Below are positions 26,261 to 35,418 of a DNA stretch of 64,000 bases, in pieces (position 1 is the stretch's first letter; every line of letters begins with the position of its first letter). This stretch comes from Aurantiochytrium sp. KH105. Taxonomy: Eukaryota; Sar; Bigyra; Thraustochytrida; Thraustochytriidae. A model generated the notes under the pieces. The model was not told the origin of the DNA. It saw only the letters and a list, made by a program, of their open reading frames with translations, and did no database searches. The DNA is taken from the NCBI GenBank assembly GCA_003116975.1, contig BGKB01000039.1, positions 1 through 64,000 of the forward strand, read 5' to 3'. The translations under genes and the position numbers were made by a program.

Positions 26261-28327
26261 TCAGGCTGTAGCTCGAGCAAAAAGCATAACGTACGCGCTA
26301 CGCTGATCCATGGTCTCTGCTTTCAATGCTCGGACACTGGAATCGTCATAATGAAACCATTGATCGCTGCGAGGCTCGAAACAATCTGCAGTGTAGTGGC
26401 CATGCGTACCAGAGGCACCATAGTGATTCACCACGCCAATGAGATTGTACAGCAGCGGCTCTTGATAGCCATAAGTGTCCTCGTGCGCGCCTTGGGCACA
26501 AAAAGGTCGCAAGTCAAAGTCGCTCAATGGAAAATTGACCACCGTTGCGAGTTTTGAGAACCCACTGCCTCGTGTGCTGCGCGTTCGCTGCAGAGAAGCG
26601 CCACGCGTTTGAAAACGTTTCAGATGAACGACAATTACATCCGGGCAACGGGAAAGCGTCATTTGCTTCATGCAGTCCGTGTGCGTACGGCACCGACCAC
26701 AAAAGAAGCGATTCTCTCCCGATAAATGCTCGGGAGCGATGAACGCGTGCATGCAGGATGCCAGTGAGCACGAGGCTTCGTCTGGAACGGGAATGCTAAG
26801 GCTCCAAAAGGGGTCAAACACCATGCTCACGTGACCGCAACGGCTACATGTGACCCGAGAGCACAACTGGCCGACAAAAATATCCTTGACGACGCTTTGG
26901 TTCAAAGATTCGTAATGTGCCCACCACGCGCGCGCGCGCTCAGCGCCCTGAGCGTTTTCGTCGTCTTGGATCTCCTTGTACGCCTTGTCCTTGACCTCGT
27001 TAAGCTCTTCGTGGAGCGCATCTAAAAAGAAGACAAGGAATTCCTGCGCATCCTGCTGCTCGAAGCCAGCGAATTGAGGCGCCGAGCGGGCCATGACCGA
27101 TTTTATTAATTGCGGCCGAAAAGCAAGTTCATGAGATGAGCGCCAATGCTCGACAAGAGCCTCGGTGAAAGCACGAGTCAAGGGTTGTGGCTTGGTGCCT
27201 ACGGGAAGCCCTGTCGAGCCTTCGCTTCCCAACATTACCTCTGCAAGCATACCGCAATGCATGAGACACTGCAAGACAGCATTCATATAGCATGTATTGC
27301 CCATATTGGCGAGTCCCCGTGTCCCACCAGTCAATTGGGTCACGTAACTTCGACGCCAGCCCCGATTACGAAGCTGATACCAGTCGTCCGAGGTGCTGGC
27401 GGGCTGTGGGACCGACGAGCTCGGCCCCTCATACCATCCCTGCGAGACAGCCTCGCGGTACCAGGTCTGTTCCATGTATGGATCACCCGGTGCCAAACTA
27501 TTTGTGGATGTGGGATCACCCGGTGCCAAACTATTTGTGGATGTGATTTGTGAGAGAGCGCGCACATCCTCGCGCCTAGCAATGTTTCGCGTCGTGGCGT
27601 GAAGGGACTCGTCGGCAAGTTGTGGTACAGGTCGTATCTGCCGTCGAGACTCGAGGGTCTGGGCCTCTCCTACTGATGGCTCAATCCCTTCATAAACGAC
27701 TCCATTGAGCTGCACAGGAGCCTGGCGGTGCGCTGATCGCACGCGGCACGCTGCTCCGTGAGCGAGTTCCACTTTTTCAAGCTTTTCGCCTGGATGGCCT
27801 TGCCGAAAGCTTACGGTCAGCTCTTCGCGAGCAGGGTCAATGCTCTCAACAACACCTTGCACCCACCGACCGCCTTGCCGACACACCTCGACCAAACTTC
27901 CGCCTTCGAGTTCCAGCGGTGCAGGAGGGTTGATTCGCGTAGCTTCGTGGATCGCTCTGACGCATCGTCGTTGTTGGGGATCGCGCATATCGAGCGCAAC
28001 TTGTGCGCCGTCGCCGGATCGCCGAAAGACAACCGTTGAGTCCTGCACATATTCTACCAAGGCACCACGCCAGGCTTGACAGGAATCGTCCTCGGCGAGG
28101 AGCCACGGAGACGCAATCGTGTACTTTCCCCGCACGCTCGATGGCGTAATTGCTTCCGCAGCCGACAGGGGCGCCATCGTTGTTGGTGTCGTTGTAGCCG
28201 TCGGCGTCCTTGTCGCTGCCGATGCTGCGCTCTTGAGCGCCGCCGCCGGCTCTGACTGCGGCGCCTCCTCTGCGGGTCCGTCTTTGCTCGACGGCGCTTG
28301 CAGGTCTTCCCTCGCGAGCGCCGTCAT
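26261..28327 (-). CDS. Ubiquitin carboxyl-terminal hydrolase (USP family)
   Basis: A 688-residue cysteine protease that removes ubiquitin. The USP domain runs from ~335 to the C-terminus: Cys box GLANMGNTCYMNAVLQCL (Cys346), QQDAQEFLVFFLDALHEEL, a Cys4 zinc ribbon (TCSRCGH and FFCGRC) and the His box HYGASGTHGHYTADC. It most resembles compact USPs such as USP2/USP21/USP8. Residues ~140-195 (GGSLVEVCRQGGRWVQGVVESI then LTVSF) look like a Tudor/Agenet-type fold, a reader that could target the enzyme to chromatin. An exact 11-residue duplication (TSTNSLAPGDP) lies at ~262-283. The frame opens at 28528; MTALAREDLQ is chosen because upstream residues are Arg-rich low complexity. Confidence 0.9.
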   Translation of the reverse strand: MTALAREDLQAPSSKDGPAEEAPQSEPAAALKSAASAATRTPTATTTPTTMAPLSAAEAITPSSVRGKYTIASPWLLAEDDSCQAWRGALVEYVQDSTVVFRRSGDGAQVALDMRDPQQRRCVRAIHEATRINPPAPLELEGGSLVEVCRQGGRWVQGVVESIDPAREELTVSFRQGHPGEKLEKVELAHGAACRVRSAHRQAPVQLNGVVYEGIEPSVGEAQTLESRRQIRPVPQLADESLHATTRNIARREDVRALSQITSTNSLAPGDPTSTNSLAPGDPYMEQTWYREAVSQGWYEGPSSSVPQPASTSDDWYQLRNRGWRRSYVTQLTGGTRGLANMGNTCYMNAVLQCLMHCGMLAEVMLGSEGSTGLPVGTKPQPLTRAFTEALVEHWRSSHELAFRPQLIKSVMARSAPQFAGFEQQDAQEFLVFFLDALHEELNEVKDKAYKEIQDDENAQGAERARAWWAHYESLNQSVVKDIFVGQLCSRVTCSRCGHVSMVFDPFWSLSIPVPDEASCSLASCMHAFIAPEHLSGENRFFCGRCRTHTDCMKQMTLSRCPDVIVVHLKRFQTRGASLQRTRSTRGSGFSKLATVVNFPLSDFDLRPFCAQGAHEDTYGYQEPLLYNLIGVVNHYGASGTHGHYTADCFEPRSDQWFHYDDSSVRALKAETMDQRSAYVMLFARATA
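27481..27546. repeat. 33-bp tandem duplication inside the USP gene
   Basis: Two copies of a 33-bp unit (27481-27513, 27514-27546) differ at one base. Being a multiple of three, it duplicates 11 residues in the linker ahead of the catalytic domain and keeps the frame. Confidence 0.95.
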
Positions 28328-29373
28328 GCTGGCCACGGCCCCGCCGCCCAGCAGCCTGCCCCGCGTGCAGGCGCAGTGCGCTCGGCCTGCGCAGGTCGCG
28401 GCAGCGCATCCAGGCCTGGTCCGCATCGCGGGGCGCCCCGAGCCGTGCTCTGCTCGCAGCTCAGAACCCCGCCCTCCTACCGGCTCGCCTCGCCGGCTCG
28501 CCCGCCTGACGCGGGACTGGGCCTGCAACCGGTGCAGGGCCGCGCCCCTGCCCGCGCACGTCGAGGTTGGGCGCGTTGACGTCCTGGATGAAAGAAAAGG
28601 GGAATGAAGGAAGGAAGGAAGGAAGGAAGGCGTAGACGTAGGCCTGGGTGTGGCAGGTAGGCAAATGGACGAGCACGAGCGCGTTTTTCTTCCTCGTCCA
28701 TGGACTTGTCTTCTTCTTCATCTTCTTCATCGTGATCAAAACTTGGGTGGACGCAAGAAATGAGAAAAAGAAATGAAGGAGCGAGTGTATGAACGAAACG
28801 AATAAGCAAATGGGGTTGATCGCAATCCGAAAAGCAGCTCAACGTTGCAGCGGGTTATTTTCTTTGCAACCTGCTGCTTTTGTTCTTGCAACCTGCTTTC
28901 ATTCTTGCAGCCTGCTTTCATTCGTGCATCTTGGTATTTTCATATTGCTTTTAGTTTTTGGTTTGGTTTTCACATTGTACAGCTCCTTGTGATCTTCCGA
29001 AATGGTGCGGCATTTTGCGAATGAAAACATTGTAACCCAATCGACGCTGGTTCAATCTATTTCCACCCCTCTGACTTGTCTCGGACTTGCACAAACGACA
29101 AACACGCACAAAATGATGCCAAAGAACTTCCATCCTCATCCTCATGGCCCGTAGCGACACCCGAGCGAGCCTTTTGCGCTCGGTGACACCCAGGAATCCA
29201 TATGACGCGAAGAACAACAGACTCGCGACGCCACGGCGTCGCGAGCTGCGAGCTGCGAGCTGCGCGCGCGGGCGGGCGCAGCGCTGCGCTTGGCCTCGCA
29301 ATCGCTGCGCGCGGGGTGGTAGCTTCTTGCGCGGGTCTGCCCGCGCTTAGCCTCGCCCCTTACGAGCTGCAAG
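28328..29373. promoter_or_regulatory. Upstream region of the divergent USP and APP1-like genes
   Basis: About 1 kb. It holds a GGAA/AGGA tract (28606-28629), a CTGC/TTGCAA-rich repeat patch with CAACCTGCTTT copies (28865-28925), and GAGCTGC repeats near 29241-29262. No supported gene. Confidence 0.5.
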
Positions 29374-31233
29374 ATGCTCGATTCGCGCGTGGACGTGGAC
29401 GACGCCGTCGCCGAGGAGCAAGCGAACGAGCTGTACGCCGCCAAAACATGTGTGAACAAGGTGATCATAGTGGTCGCCGGCATCGTACTTGTCGCGAGCG
29501 TGACCGCGTGGATCACCATCAGCGGCTCTAATGTGGGCGTGCAGCCCGGGTCCAGCACCAAGGCAAAGCTAGCGCCGGCGCTTGCGCTGATCTCGGGATG
29601 TGCGCTTCTCGCGGCGCTCATGGCACACAGGCAGTGCGTGAGGCCTACCGCCGCCAAAGCGTACTCGCTGCTGCCGCTTCGGGGCGTGCGCCGCCGAGAA
29701 TCGGCGGGAATATGGCTCACCGAGATAACGCCCGGCAGACGCGACTCGGAATTGAATTTTTTTGGAAGTGCTTTTGACGACAAGCTCGCTTTTGTCCTCA
29801 AGGCCGTCCAGACGGGCGACATTAGAGACGGTAACTGCGCAGAGGCTGTGGTAAGCGTCTTTCTCTCCTTTGAGGCTGCGCAGGACCTTGGTGAGTTCAA
29901 GCTTGCTCTCGATAACGAGCTGCGCGAACTCGGAAGTTCCCTTTATTCCCTCGTCTTTGAACTACTTGGTCTCGAATCGCGAACTGCGCTCTTGGCGCAC
30001 ATTAGCCAGGTGCAACCCGTTGCAGAATCGGGCGTGGCCGCCGGGCCGTCGTCGACGCCGCGCATCATTGTGCTGAGTGACATGGACGACACGCTTGTGT
30101 CGACCTTTAAGGACCAGCGCTTCCCTTTCAACACCATGTACCCTGGCGTGCGGCAATTCTATCACGAGCTGATCCGCTCAGGGGGCGCGCAAGACATGCC
30201 GGCGGATTGGAACAAAGCAAAGGACCAGGTCATTTTTGTGACGGCGCGCCCGAGTTGGCTCAATCCCTGGACACGGAACGAAATGCGTCGGCACGGTTTT
30301 GCCCGGTCCGTTGCACTCACGGGATCATCGGTGAGCTTCATCACACCGGCGCAAATGCTCTATCGCAAAACAACGCAGTGCTCCCAAGTACGTGCTCTCT
30401 TTCCAGAGTGTGCATTCTATCTTGTGGGCGACAATGGCCAGCGAGACATTGATCTTGGAAAAGAATTGCTACGACTCAATCTCGTCCGTGCTGTCTTCAT
30501 TCACGACATTTTCGAGCCCCTCTCGTACGGACAGCCCCGGGTCAACGATCCTGACTCGGTGGGACGGCGCGTACCATCTGAATCGGACAATAGAGCGGCA
30601 GCGGACGCCACGGTTTCGGGCGTCCCGACATTGCCACCAGAGCCGACAACGGCAGTCTTGCCAAGGGATGGTACCACGTGGGTGGATCGACCAGTGGGAG
30701 AGCTCGCTGCAGAGGCCAGTGACAACGTACGCGGTCTCGATCTGGAGGCCCCGTGTATCGTCGACTTGGAGTCGCACGCTGAAGGCGCGGGAACGCAGCC
30801 TGCTGCGGCGGGAGCGTCGTTGGTCCGTCAACGATCAACGGGCGAGCTAGACCGCGATTTGTTTGTTTCGCAAAGTGTTCCGGATGGATATCGCAACGAG
30901 GAATGCAACGAGGCAGGTATTGTACTTTTTCAAAGCTATGCAGGCGCCGCTGTGGCAGCCCATGAAATGGGCATCTTTTCCACGCAGGCGTTAATGAACG
31001 TGGCTACCGAGAGCGCCAAGGACTTTTCGGGGATCCAATTCTCTCGAGGTTGGCAGCGCATCCGTCAGAGAGAAGTTTATCTTCGCGATATTGCCCGCGT
31101 CTCGCACAACCTCCACGACCATGAAGATACCTTGAACTTTCTCAAGACCGTGCACGACAATATCGATGTGGACCCTGGATCACAGCCGCTGCCGCCTCTG
31201 CACACTGCAGCGCCCCTGAGTACAGCATCATGA
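29374..31233 (+). CDS. APP1/DUF2183-type phosphatidate phosphatase-like membrane protein
   Basis: A 619-residue protein. Two membrane helices (~29-49 IIVVAGIVLVASVTAWITI and ~67-84 APALALISGCALLAALM) precede a HAD-type domain. The catalytic DxDxT is DMDDT (236-240, in IIVLSDMDDTLVST), followed by FNTMYPGVRQFYHEL and VIFVTARPSWLNPWTRNEM; GDNGQRDIDLGKELLRL supplies the late acidic motif. This is the APP1 (DUF2183) pattern; yeast App1 is a soluble Mg2+-dependent phosphatidate phosphatase acting on actin patches, so the membrane segments are unusual. The tail after ~390 is Pro/Glu/Ala-rich and then helical. A role in lipid turnover is inferred. Single exon, ATG at 29374. Confidence 0.85.
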   Translation: MLDSRVDVDDAVAEEQANELYAAKTCVNKVIIVVAGIVLVASVTAWITISGSNVGVQPGSSTKAKLAPALALISGCALLAALMAHRQCVRPTAAKAYSLLPLRGVRRRESAGIWLTEITPGRRDSELNFFGSAFDDKLAFVLKAVQTGDIRDGNCAEAVVSVFLSFEAAQDLGEFKLALDNELRELGSSLYSLVFELLGLESRTALLAHISQVQPVAESGVAAGPSSTPRIIVLSDMDDTLVSTFKDQRFPFNTMYPGVRQFYHELIRSGGAQDMPADWNKAKDQVIFVTARPSWLNPWTRNEMRRHGFARSVALTGSSVSFITPAQMLYRKTTQCSQVRALFPECAFYLVGDNGQRDIDLGKELLRLNLVRAVFIHDIFEPLSYGQPRVNDPDSVGRRVPSESDNRAAADATVSGVPTLPPEPTTAVLPRDGTTWVDRPVGELAAEASDNVRGLDLEAPCIVDLESHAEGAGTQPAAAGASLVRQRSTGELDRDLFVSQSVPDGYRNEECNEAGIVLFQSYAGAAVAAHEMGIFSTQALMNVATESAKDFSGIQFSRGWQRIRQREVYLRDIARVSHNLHDHEDTLNFLKTVHDNIDVDPGSQPLPPLHTAAPLSTAS

Positions 31234-31376
31234 GGAGGGCACACGAGGTGTTTTGTTTGTATGTTTCTCGAGCTGTCTTGTGATAGAAATACAAAGGGTG
31301 AACGATTTATGAAAAAGAACATTGGTCCCTGTATGATGGGAGCGAGACAAGGTCTCCTCTGCTCGCGCTGCATAAT
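31234..31376. other. Short convergent 3' intergenic region
   Basis: 143 bp between the end of the APP1-like gene and the end of the B9D1 gene; presumably overlapping or abutting 3' UTRs. Confidence 0.4.
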
Positions 31377-32015
31377 TCAGCTGTAGCCGAGTGCGGTATG
31401 ACCTTGAACTCGGACCATGAAGACAAGCTTGACCACTCCGGCCGAGACTACGCGCACAGATTCTCGCCCGGGACATGCCGTTGAGAACTTGGCGTCATAG
31501 AATTCTGCTGGCTCCGAGGTTAGAGAAGCGATTGCATCTCCAAGAATCGTGCTCGTGAGCGGCGTAAAGAGCTTGCAATAGCGCACAACTTGACCCGGTT
31601 GCGTCGGAACGCGAGCAGCGGCGTAGCCAATAATGTTCCGATTTCCATCGCGCAAGCACAACGCGACGCGTGGCCAGCCCGCTGCGTTCGTCGTCTGGAA
31701 GCTGGCTTCAATCGGGAAATTCCACGTTACTGATGGGGAGTCCTCGTTGACTACCTGGTTTCGTGCAGCCTGCGTCTCAGAAGTTTCCTCGCCGCCAAGG
31801 GATTGCCAGTCTGCTCCGACGACAAACTCATATGCGCAGCTCACTTCGTCAACGTTTGTGAGCTGTCCGCTCTCAATGCGTCCAAATACATGCACCTGAA
31901 AGCCCCGTTGCTCTTGTGGCTGTGTCTGCGTTGCCCCGAGTGCGCCAGGCACGTCGCGCAGTACTCCATGTGAGCTCGTTGATCGAGCGGACCCTGCGGC
32001 CGAGACACCCGCCAT
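31377..32015 (-). CDS. B9D1: B9 domain-containing protein 1 (ciliary transition zone)
   Basis: A 212-residue B9-type C2-like protein (human B9D1 is 204). It belongs to the MKS/B9 transition-zone complex that gates membrane-protein entry into cilia. Family signatures: FGRIESGQLTNVDEVSCAYEFVVGADWQ (human GQVESAEF..DDLYCKYCFVYGQDW), SVTWNFPIEASFQTTNAAGWPRVAL (human [25 protein letters not shown]), IIGYAAARVPTQPGQ, and a terminal GVVKLVFMVRV...LGYS. It shows that the organism builds flagella, consistent with zoospores. Single exon; the ATG lies 15 residues before conserved sequence. It lies head-to-head with the GH43 gene, 581 bp apart. Confidence 0.92.
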   Translation of the reverse strand: MAGVSAAGSARSTSSHGVLRDVPGALGATQTQPQEQRGFQVHVFGRIESGQLTNVDEVSCAYEFVVGADWQSLGGEETSETQAARNQVVNEDSPSVTWNFPIEASFQTTNAAGWPRVALCLRDGNRNIIGYAAARVPTQPGQVVRYCKLFTPLTSTILGDAIASLTSEPAEFYDAKFSTACPGRESVRVVSAGVVKLVFMVRVQGHTALGYS

Positions 32016-32596
32016 GTTTAGTAGCTTTTTACACCGCGCGAGCTCTCGCGCGTGCTTGATGCGACAGCCAACCTAGCTTTGTCGAGACCCGACAAGCTTT
32101 TGCTTTGACTGTCCCAATGACGCTGCTGCCGCTCTGCACTGGCGGCGACCCCGGCATTTGACTTTGCTTTTACAGCTCAACGGTCTTATTGGGACACCCA
32201 GGTCCATTTACGTCACAATACAAAATGACGCACAAGAAGAATGGCGCTTTGCTCGAGGAGCGTAGTCTGCGTCTGCAGAGCACTCGCCTGCTCGCTTCGG
32301 GGCGTGGACCGTGAGGTTGGCACAGACCTAGTTGTCAAGCGAATGTGTTACAAAGAAGGAGTGTGTCCTTACCACGTTGCTCGCTCGCTCACTCGCTTGC
32401 TTGCTTGCTTTGGAGCGGCAGCGTTGCACAACGCACAGAACTAGACGCAAGCTGAGCAAAGCTGAGCTTGGCGTAAACGCGCAAGAAGAGGTGGGCTTGT
32501 AGAAGTGAAGCAGAGCACGCGCTTGCGGACGCTGCTCTTTCTTTGTGGCTCGTGCAACTGAGCGCAAGAGAACCTTGGTCCAGGAAAGAAAGGAAG
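32016..32596. promoter_or_regulatory. Shared upstream region of the B9D1 and GH43 genes
   Basis: 581 bp between divergent start codons. It contains CTCGCTTGC-type repeats around 32384-32412, but no gene or recognised control element. Confidence 0.5.
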
Positions 32597-33805
32597 ATGA
32601 GCAGCTTGGCATGTGGCAACGGTATCTGCCGACTGATACTGGCAACAACTGCAGCGACGATCTTGACGCTGAGTGCTCTCCCGAGCGTCGTTGAGGGTCG
32701 CGGCGTGCTGCATGATGAAACAGCCGACTTTAGGCCTCATGCGCTTGCCAACGAGTATAGTAATCCGGTGATTGCGGATCATATCCTAGCAGACCCCGTG
32801 GTCCTGCGCATGAATGGCACCTTCTACCTGTACTCGACGGGCGATGTGCCTCGCGAAGACACACCTCAGCCAGGCATGCCGGACGGTATGGAATCGATCA
32901 TGTTTTCCTCGGCCGAGGCTCGACGCGCGTACGCCTCGTCGTCGCCTGTCAACGGAGGTCGGACGGATTGTGGATATAGGGTTTTCGTGTCTGAAGATCT
33001 CATCAATTGGCGACGAGGGCCCGTCGTCTTTGCGCCGCCGGATCATTTGTGTGGAAATTGGGCTCCACATGTCTGGCATGACAAGTCGTCGGGATTTATT
33101 TACATGTACTACACTCATCGCGAGAGCGTGGGCGTTGCTCGCGCCACCTCTCCCATGGGTCCCTTCGAGAACGCCAAAATGCTTGTAGATCGTGCCATTG
33201 ACCCGTTCCTACTCGTAGATGACGACCTCGGACTTTACCTCTACGTGGTAAACATTCCGCAGTCGCATATCTCTGTGCAAAAGATGGTTTCTCCAACCGA
33301 ACTTGATCCTAATTCAACCGCCAAGGTTGTGCTGGAGCACGAAGACATTCCGTGGGAATGTCACGGAGGCCAGATTAACGAAGCGCCGTGGGTCTTTCGT
33401 CACAATGAGACGTTTTACATGCTGTATTCGGGTTCCTTCTTCAACGTAGACTTCTATGCTGTCGGCTACGCGACGGCTTCGCGCCCGGACGAACCATTTG
33501 CACGTAACTACGAGCTCAACCCAATCATGCATCGTACCGACACAGTTCATGGACCGGGTCACGTGGCCGTTGTTCACGACGACGCGAATGAGCCCTGGCT
33601 AGTGTATCATCAAAAGATGGAAGCTGTAAAGATGGGTCAAGATCGCCGCATTTGCATCGATCGTCTTGTTATCGAGCCTGACGGGCGTCTGGCCGTCAAT
33701 GTGACTCGTGGCGAGAATGTTGTGGGGCCTCTGATCAACTCCAGTCGCATTTTCCCGGGTCCCGAGATGTTTCTGGAGCTCGAAGCGCAGCTCGCGGCGC
33801 TCTGA
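32597..33805 (+). CDS. Secreted GH43-family glycoside hydrolase
   Basis: A 402-residue five-bladed beta-propeller glycosidase of family 43 (arabinanase, arabinofuranosidase, xylosidase or galactanase). The N-terminus has a signal peptide (hydrophobic LILATTAATILTLSALPS, cleavage near 34), so it is secreted. The three acidic residues of the family are visible: general base Asp66 in ADPVV, the pKa-modulating Asp202 in AIDPFLL and general acid Glu262 in INEAPWV. WAPHV also fits. Several NxT/NxS sites suggest N-glycosylation. The substrate is not predictable, but plant or algal polysaccharide side chains are typical. The open frame begins at a TTG, so the ATG at 32597 is used. Single exon. Confidence 0.9.
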   Translation: MSSLACGNGICRLILATTAATILTLSALPSVVEGRGVLHDETADFRPHALANEYSNPVIADHILADPVVLRMNGTFYLYSTGDVPREDTPQPGMPDGMESIMFSSAEARRAYASSSPVNGGRTDCGYRVFVSEDLINWRRGPVVFAPPDHLCGNWAPHVWHDKSSGFIYMYYTHRESVGVARATSPMGPFENAKMLVDRAIDPFLLVDDDLGLYLYVVNIPQSHISVQKMVSPTELDPNSTAKVVLEHEDIPWECHGGQINEAPWVFRHNETFYMLYSGSFFNVDFYAVGYATASRPDEPFARNYELNPIMHRTDTVHGPGHVAVVHDDANEPWLVYHQKMEAVKMGQDRRICIDRLVIEPDGRLAVNVTRGENVVGPLINSSRIFPGPEMFLELEAQLAAL

Positions 33806-33867
33806 TTTTAAAGTGAGATTCTAATTTATTAAGACCGTCTTTTTATAAGAGCAGGAGCAAATTATTA

Positions 33868-34403
33868 CGGAGATTTGTCAGACCCGAAAATCCGCACTTG
33901 CGTTTCGCAGACCGCGGCGAGGACGCCTGGCTTCGGCTCGGCCTGGAGAGCACGAATCTGGTCTTTTCGAGCCACGAAATTTCGTAGACGAAAAGTTATC
34001 GCGTTTNNNNNNNNNNNNNNNNNNNNNNNNNNNNNNNNNNNNNNNNNNNNNNNNNNNNNNNNNNNNNNNNNNNNNNNNNNNNNNNNNNNNNNNNNNNNNN
34101 NNNNNNNNNNNNNNNNNNNNNNNNNNNNNNNNNNNNNNNNNNNNNNNNNNNNNNNNNNNNNNNNNNNNNNNNNAACACGGTCGCAAAGCCCGCGCAAAGT
34201 CGCCCTTTCGCGCAGTTCTGCGCTGGTCCATCGTCGATGATTAGACGCATGAGGTGAAAAAAGGGGGGTGACACAACTTTATAACGAAGGCTTGCACGGC
34301 CGTGCCGCCGGGTGTTCTGGGCAGCCAGGCGGCGGCGGAGCGAGCCTGCGCGCCGGCGAGGCGATTGGCTGAAGTGCGGAATATCGCGAGTGCCAAATCT
34401 CCG
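33868..34403. mobile_element. Candidate mariner-type MITE with 35-bp imperfect terminal inverted repeats
   Basis: The ends read TTACGGAGATTTG (33865-33877) and CAAATCTCCGTAA (34394-34406), perfect complements over 13 bp. Nine further matching positions (TCCGCACTT at 33891-33899 against AAGTGCGGA at 34372-34380) fall at the same symmetric offset. Over 35 bp, 29 positions match. If the terminus is CGGAG, a TA flanks both sides, as produced by Tc1/mariner integration. The ~536-bp interior contains the N gap and shows no transposase frame, as expected of a non-autonomous copy. Confidence 0.6.
34007..34173. other. Assembly gap (167 N)
   Basis: A run of N inside the inverted-repeat element; a multi-copy element would explain why assembly failed here. 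Confidence 1.
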
Positions 34404-34641
34404 TAACCCAATATGGGAAATCGTCTCCTGGTCTTACGTGGAGACGGTCATAAGAAAAGAAAAAAGAACGAACGAACGAACGAACGAATGAACGAGCATC
34501 TTAAAGGGAGTTTCCGATGCCTTTTTGCGCTGCGCTTTCCGCGAATTTTGCTTTCTGGCTTGCCTCCGCTTTTTTCGGCACGCAGTCTTGCTCGGCTTGT
34601 CGTGTCTTGCCTTGCCTTGAGAGCAATTCCTCAATAAGGCA

Positions 34642-35418
34642 ATGATGAACGAGATCTCGAGCCCCAAGACCGGCGGTAGCAGCGGTAGCGGTGGCAGCGG
34701 CGGCAGTGGCGGCAGCGGTGGCAGGGGCAACGGGGAAAGGCCTAGCAACCCCAGCGAGTTCACGCTTTCCGCAGAGGAACTGGCGCTTCTGGAGGAGGTG
34801 GAGTCGAGCCTTGGCGGGACCTCGTTGACCTCGTTCCACGATGCCGACCTCGTCAGTGGCGTGCCCGAGGACCTGCGCGCCGAGCTTGCGGCGCTAGACA
34901 GACTTGTCGAGAGCTACGTCCCGACACAAGCCGCCGGCGCGCCTCGTAGGCCAAGCGTAGACACAGAAGACGCAGCAGAAGACGTTAGTATTCGTGCCTC
35001 ACACAAGAATAGGCGCGGCGTTGACGAAGATACCGTCGACGATATGGTCGCTCGCGAGCAGGACGCGGACAACAGCGAAAGGACTACGACAGCGAGAGGA
35101 ACGCACGAAGAGAGCGACGACGGCGACAGCGTCGCGGGGACCTTTCTTGCAGACCAACTGTACAACATGCTTTCACCGCGAGACCTTGAGCCCATCGCAA
35201 TGCTCCAGGCGGAGTCTCTGACTTCGGTCGCAAGCTCGACGGAGAAGCTTCGCGCTTTCAATGCGATGTCGCACGAATTCTTCGATAGTGGTGCTGGGGC
35301 CAGACTTGATGCGCAGATTCATGAGGTGACCTCATTACTATCGCGCATGTCCTCGATATCCCGACGCGTTAGCAATCTTCAACGGCGGCTCGACGCTGCG
35401 CAGCAACCCTCTCGGTAG
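34642..35418 (+). CDS. Divergent KxDL (BORC/BLOC-type) family candidate
   Basis: A 258-residue protein. The N-terminus is a Gly/Ser repeat (GGSGGSGGSGG), then an acidic, disordered middle. The C-terminal ~70 residues (MLQAESLTSVASSTEKLRAF, NAMSHEFFDSGAGARLD, then a helix to RRVSNLQRRL) align by eye with the KxDL helical domain of KXD1, a subunit of BORC that positions lysosomes; family pattern: ...E..LLNFN.LS......F..H...L..MK.DLD.IFR.IR.L. The name-giving Lys-x-Asp-Leu itself is not kept (SRMSS here). The assignment is therefore tentative, though the double-helix pattern and C-terminal location fit. Single exon; two adjacent ATGs. Confidence 0.5.
   Translation: MMNEISSPKTGGSSGSGGSGGSGGSGGRGNGERPSNPSEFTLSAEELALLEEVESSLGGTSLTSFHDADLVSGVPEDLRAELAALDRLVESYVPTQAAGAPRRPSVDTEDAAEDVSIRASHKNRRGVDEDTVDDMVAREQDADNSERTTTARGTHEESDDGDSVAGTFLADQLYNMLSPRDLEPIAMLQAESLTSVASSTEKLRAFNAMSHEFFDSGAGARLDAQIHEVTSLLSRMSSISRRVSNLQRRLDAAQQPSR

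Larger units (their letters stand above)
33806..34641. other. Gene-free stretch holding the MITE candidate and the gap
   Basis: Between the GH43 stop and the KxDL-like start. The outer flanks hold an (AACG)n tract (34468-34488) and a T-rich run; the middle is the inverted-repeat element described separately. No gene was seen. Confidence 0.5.
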
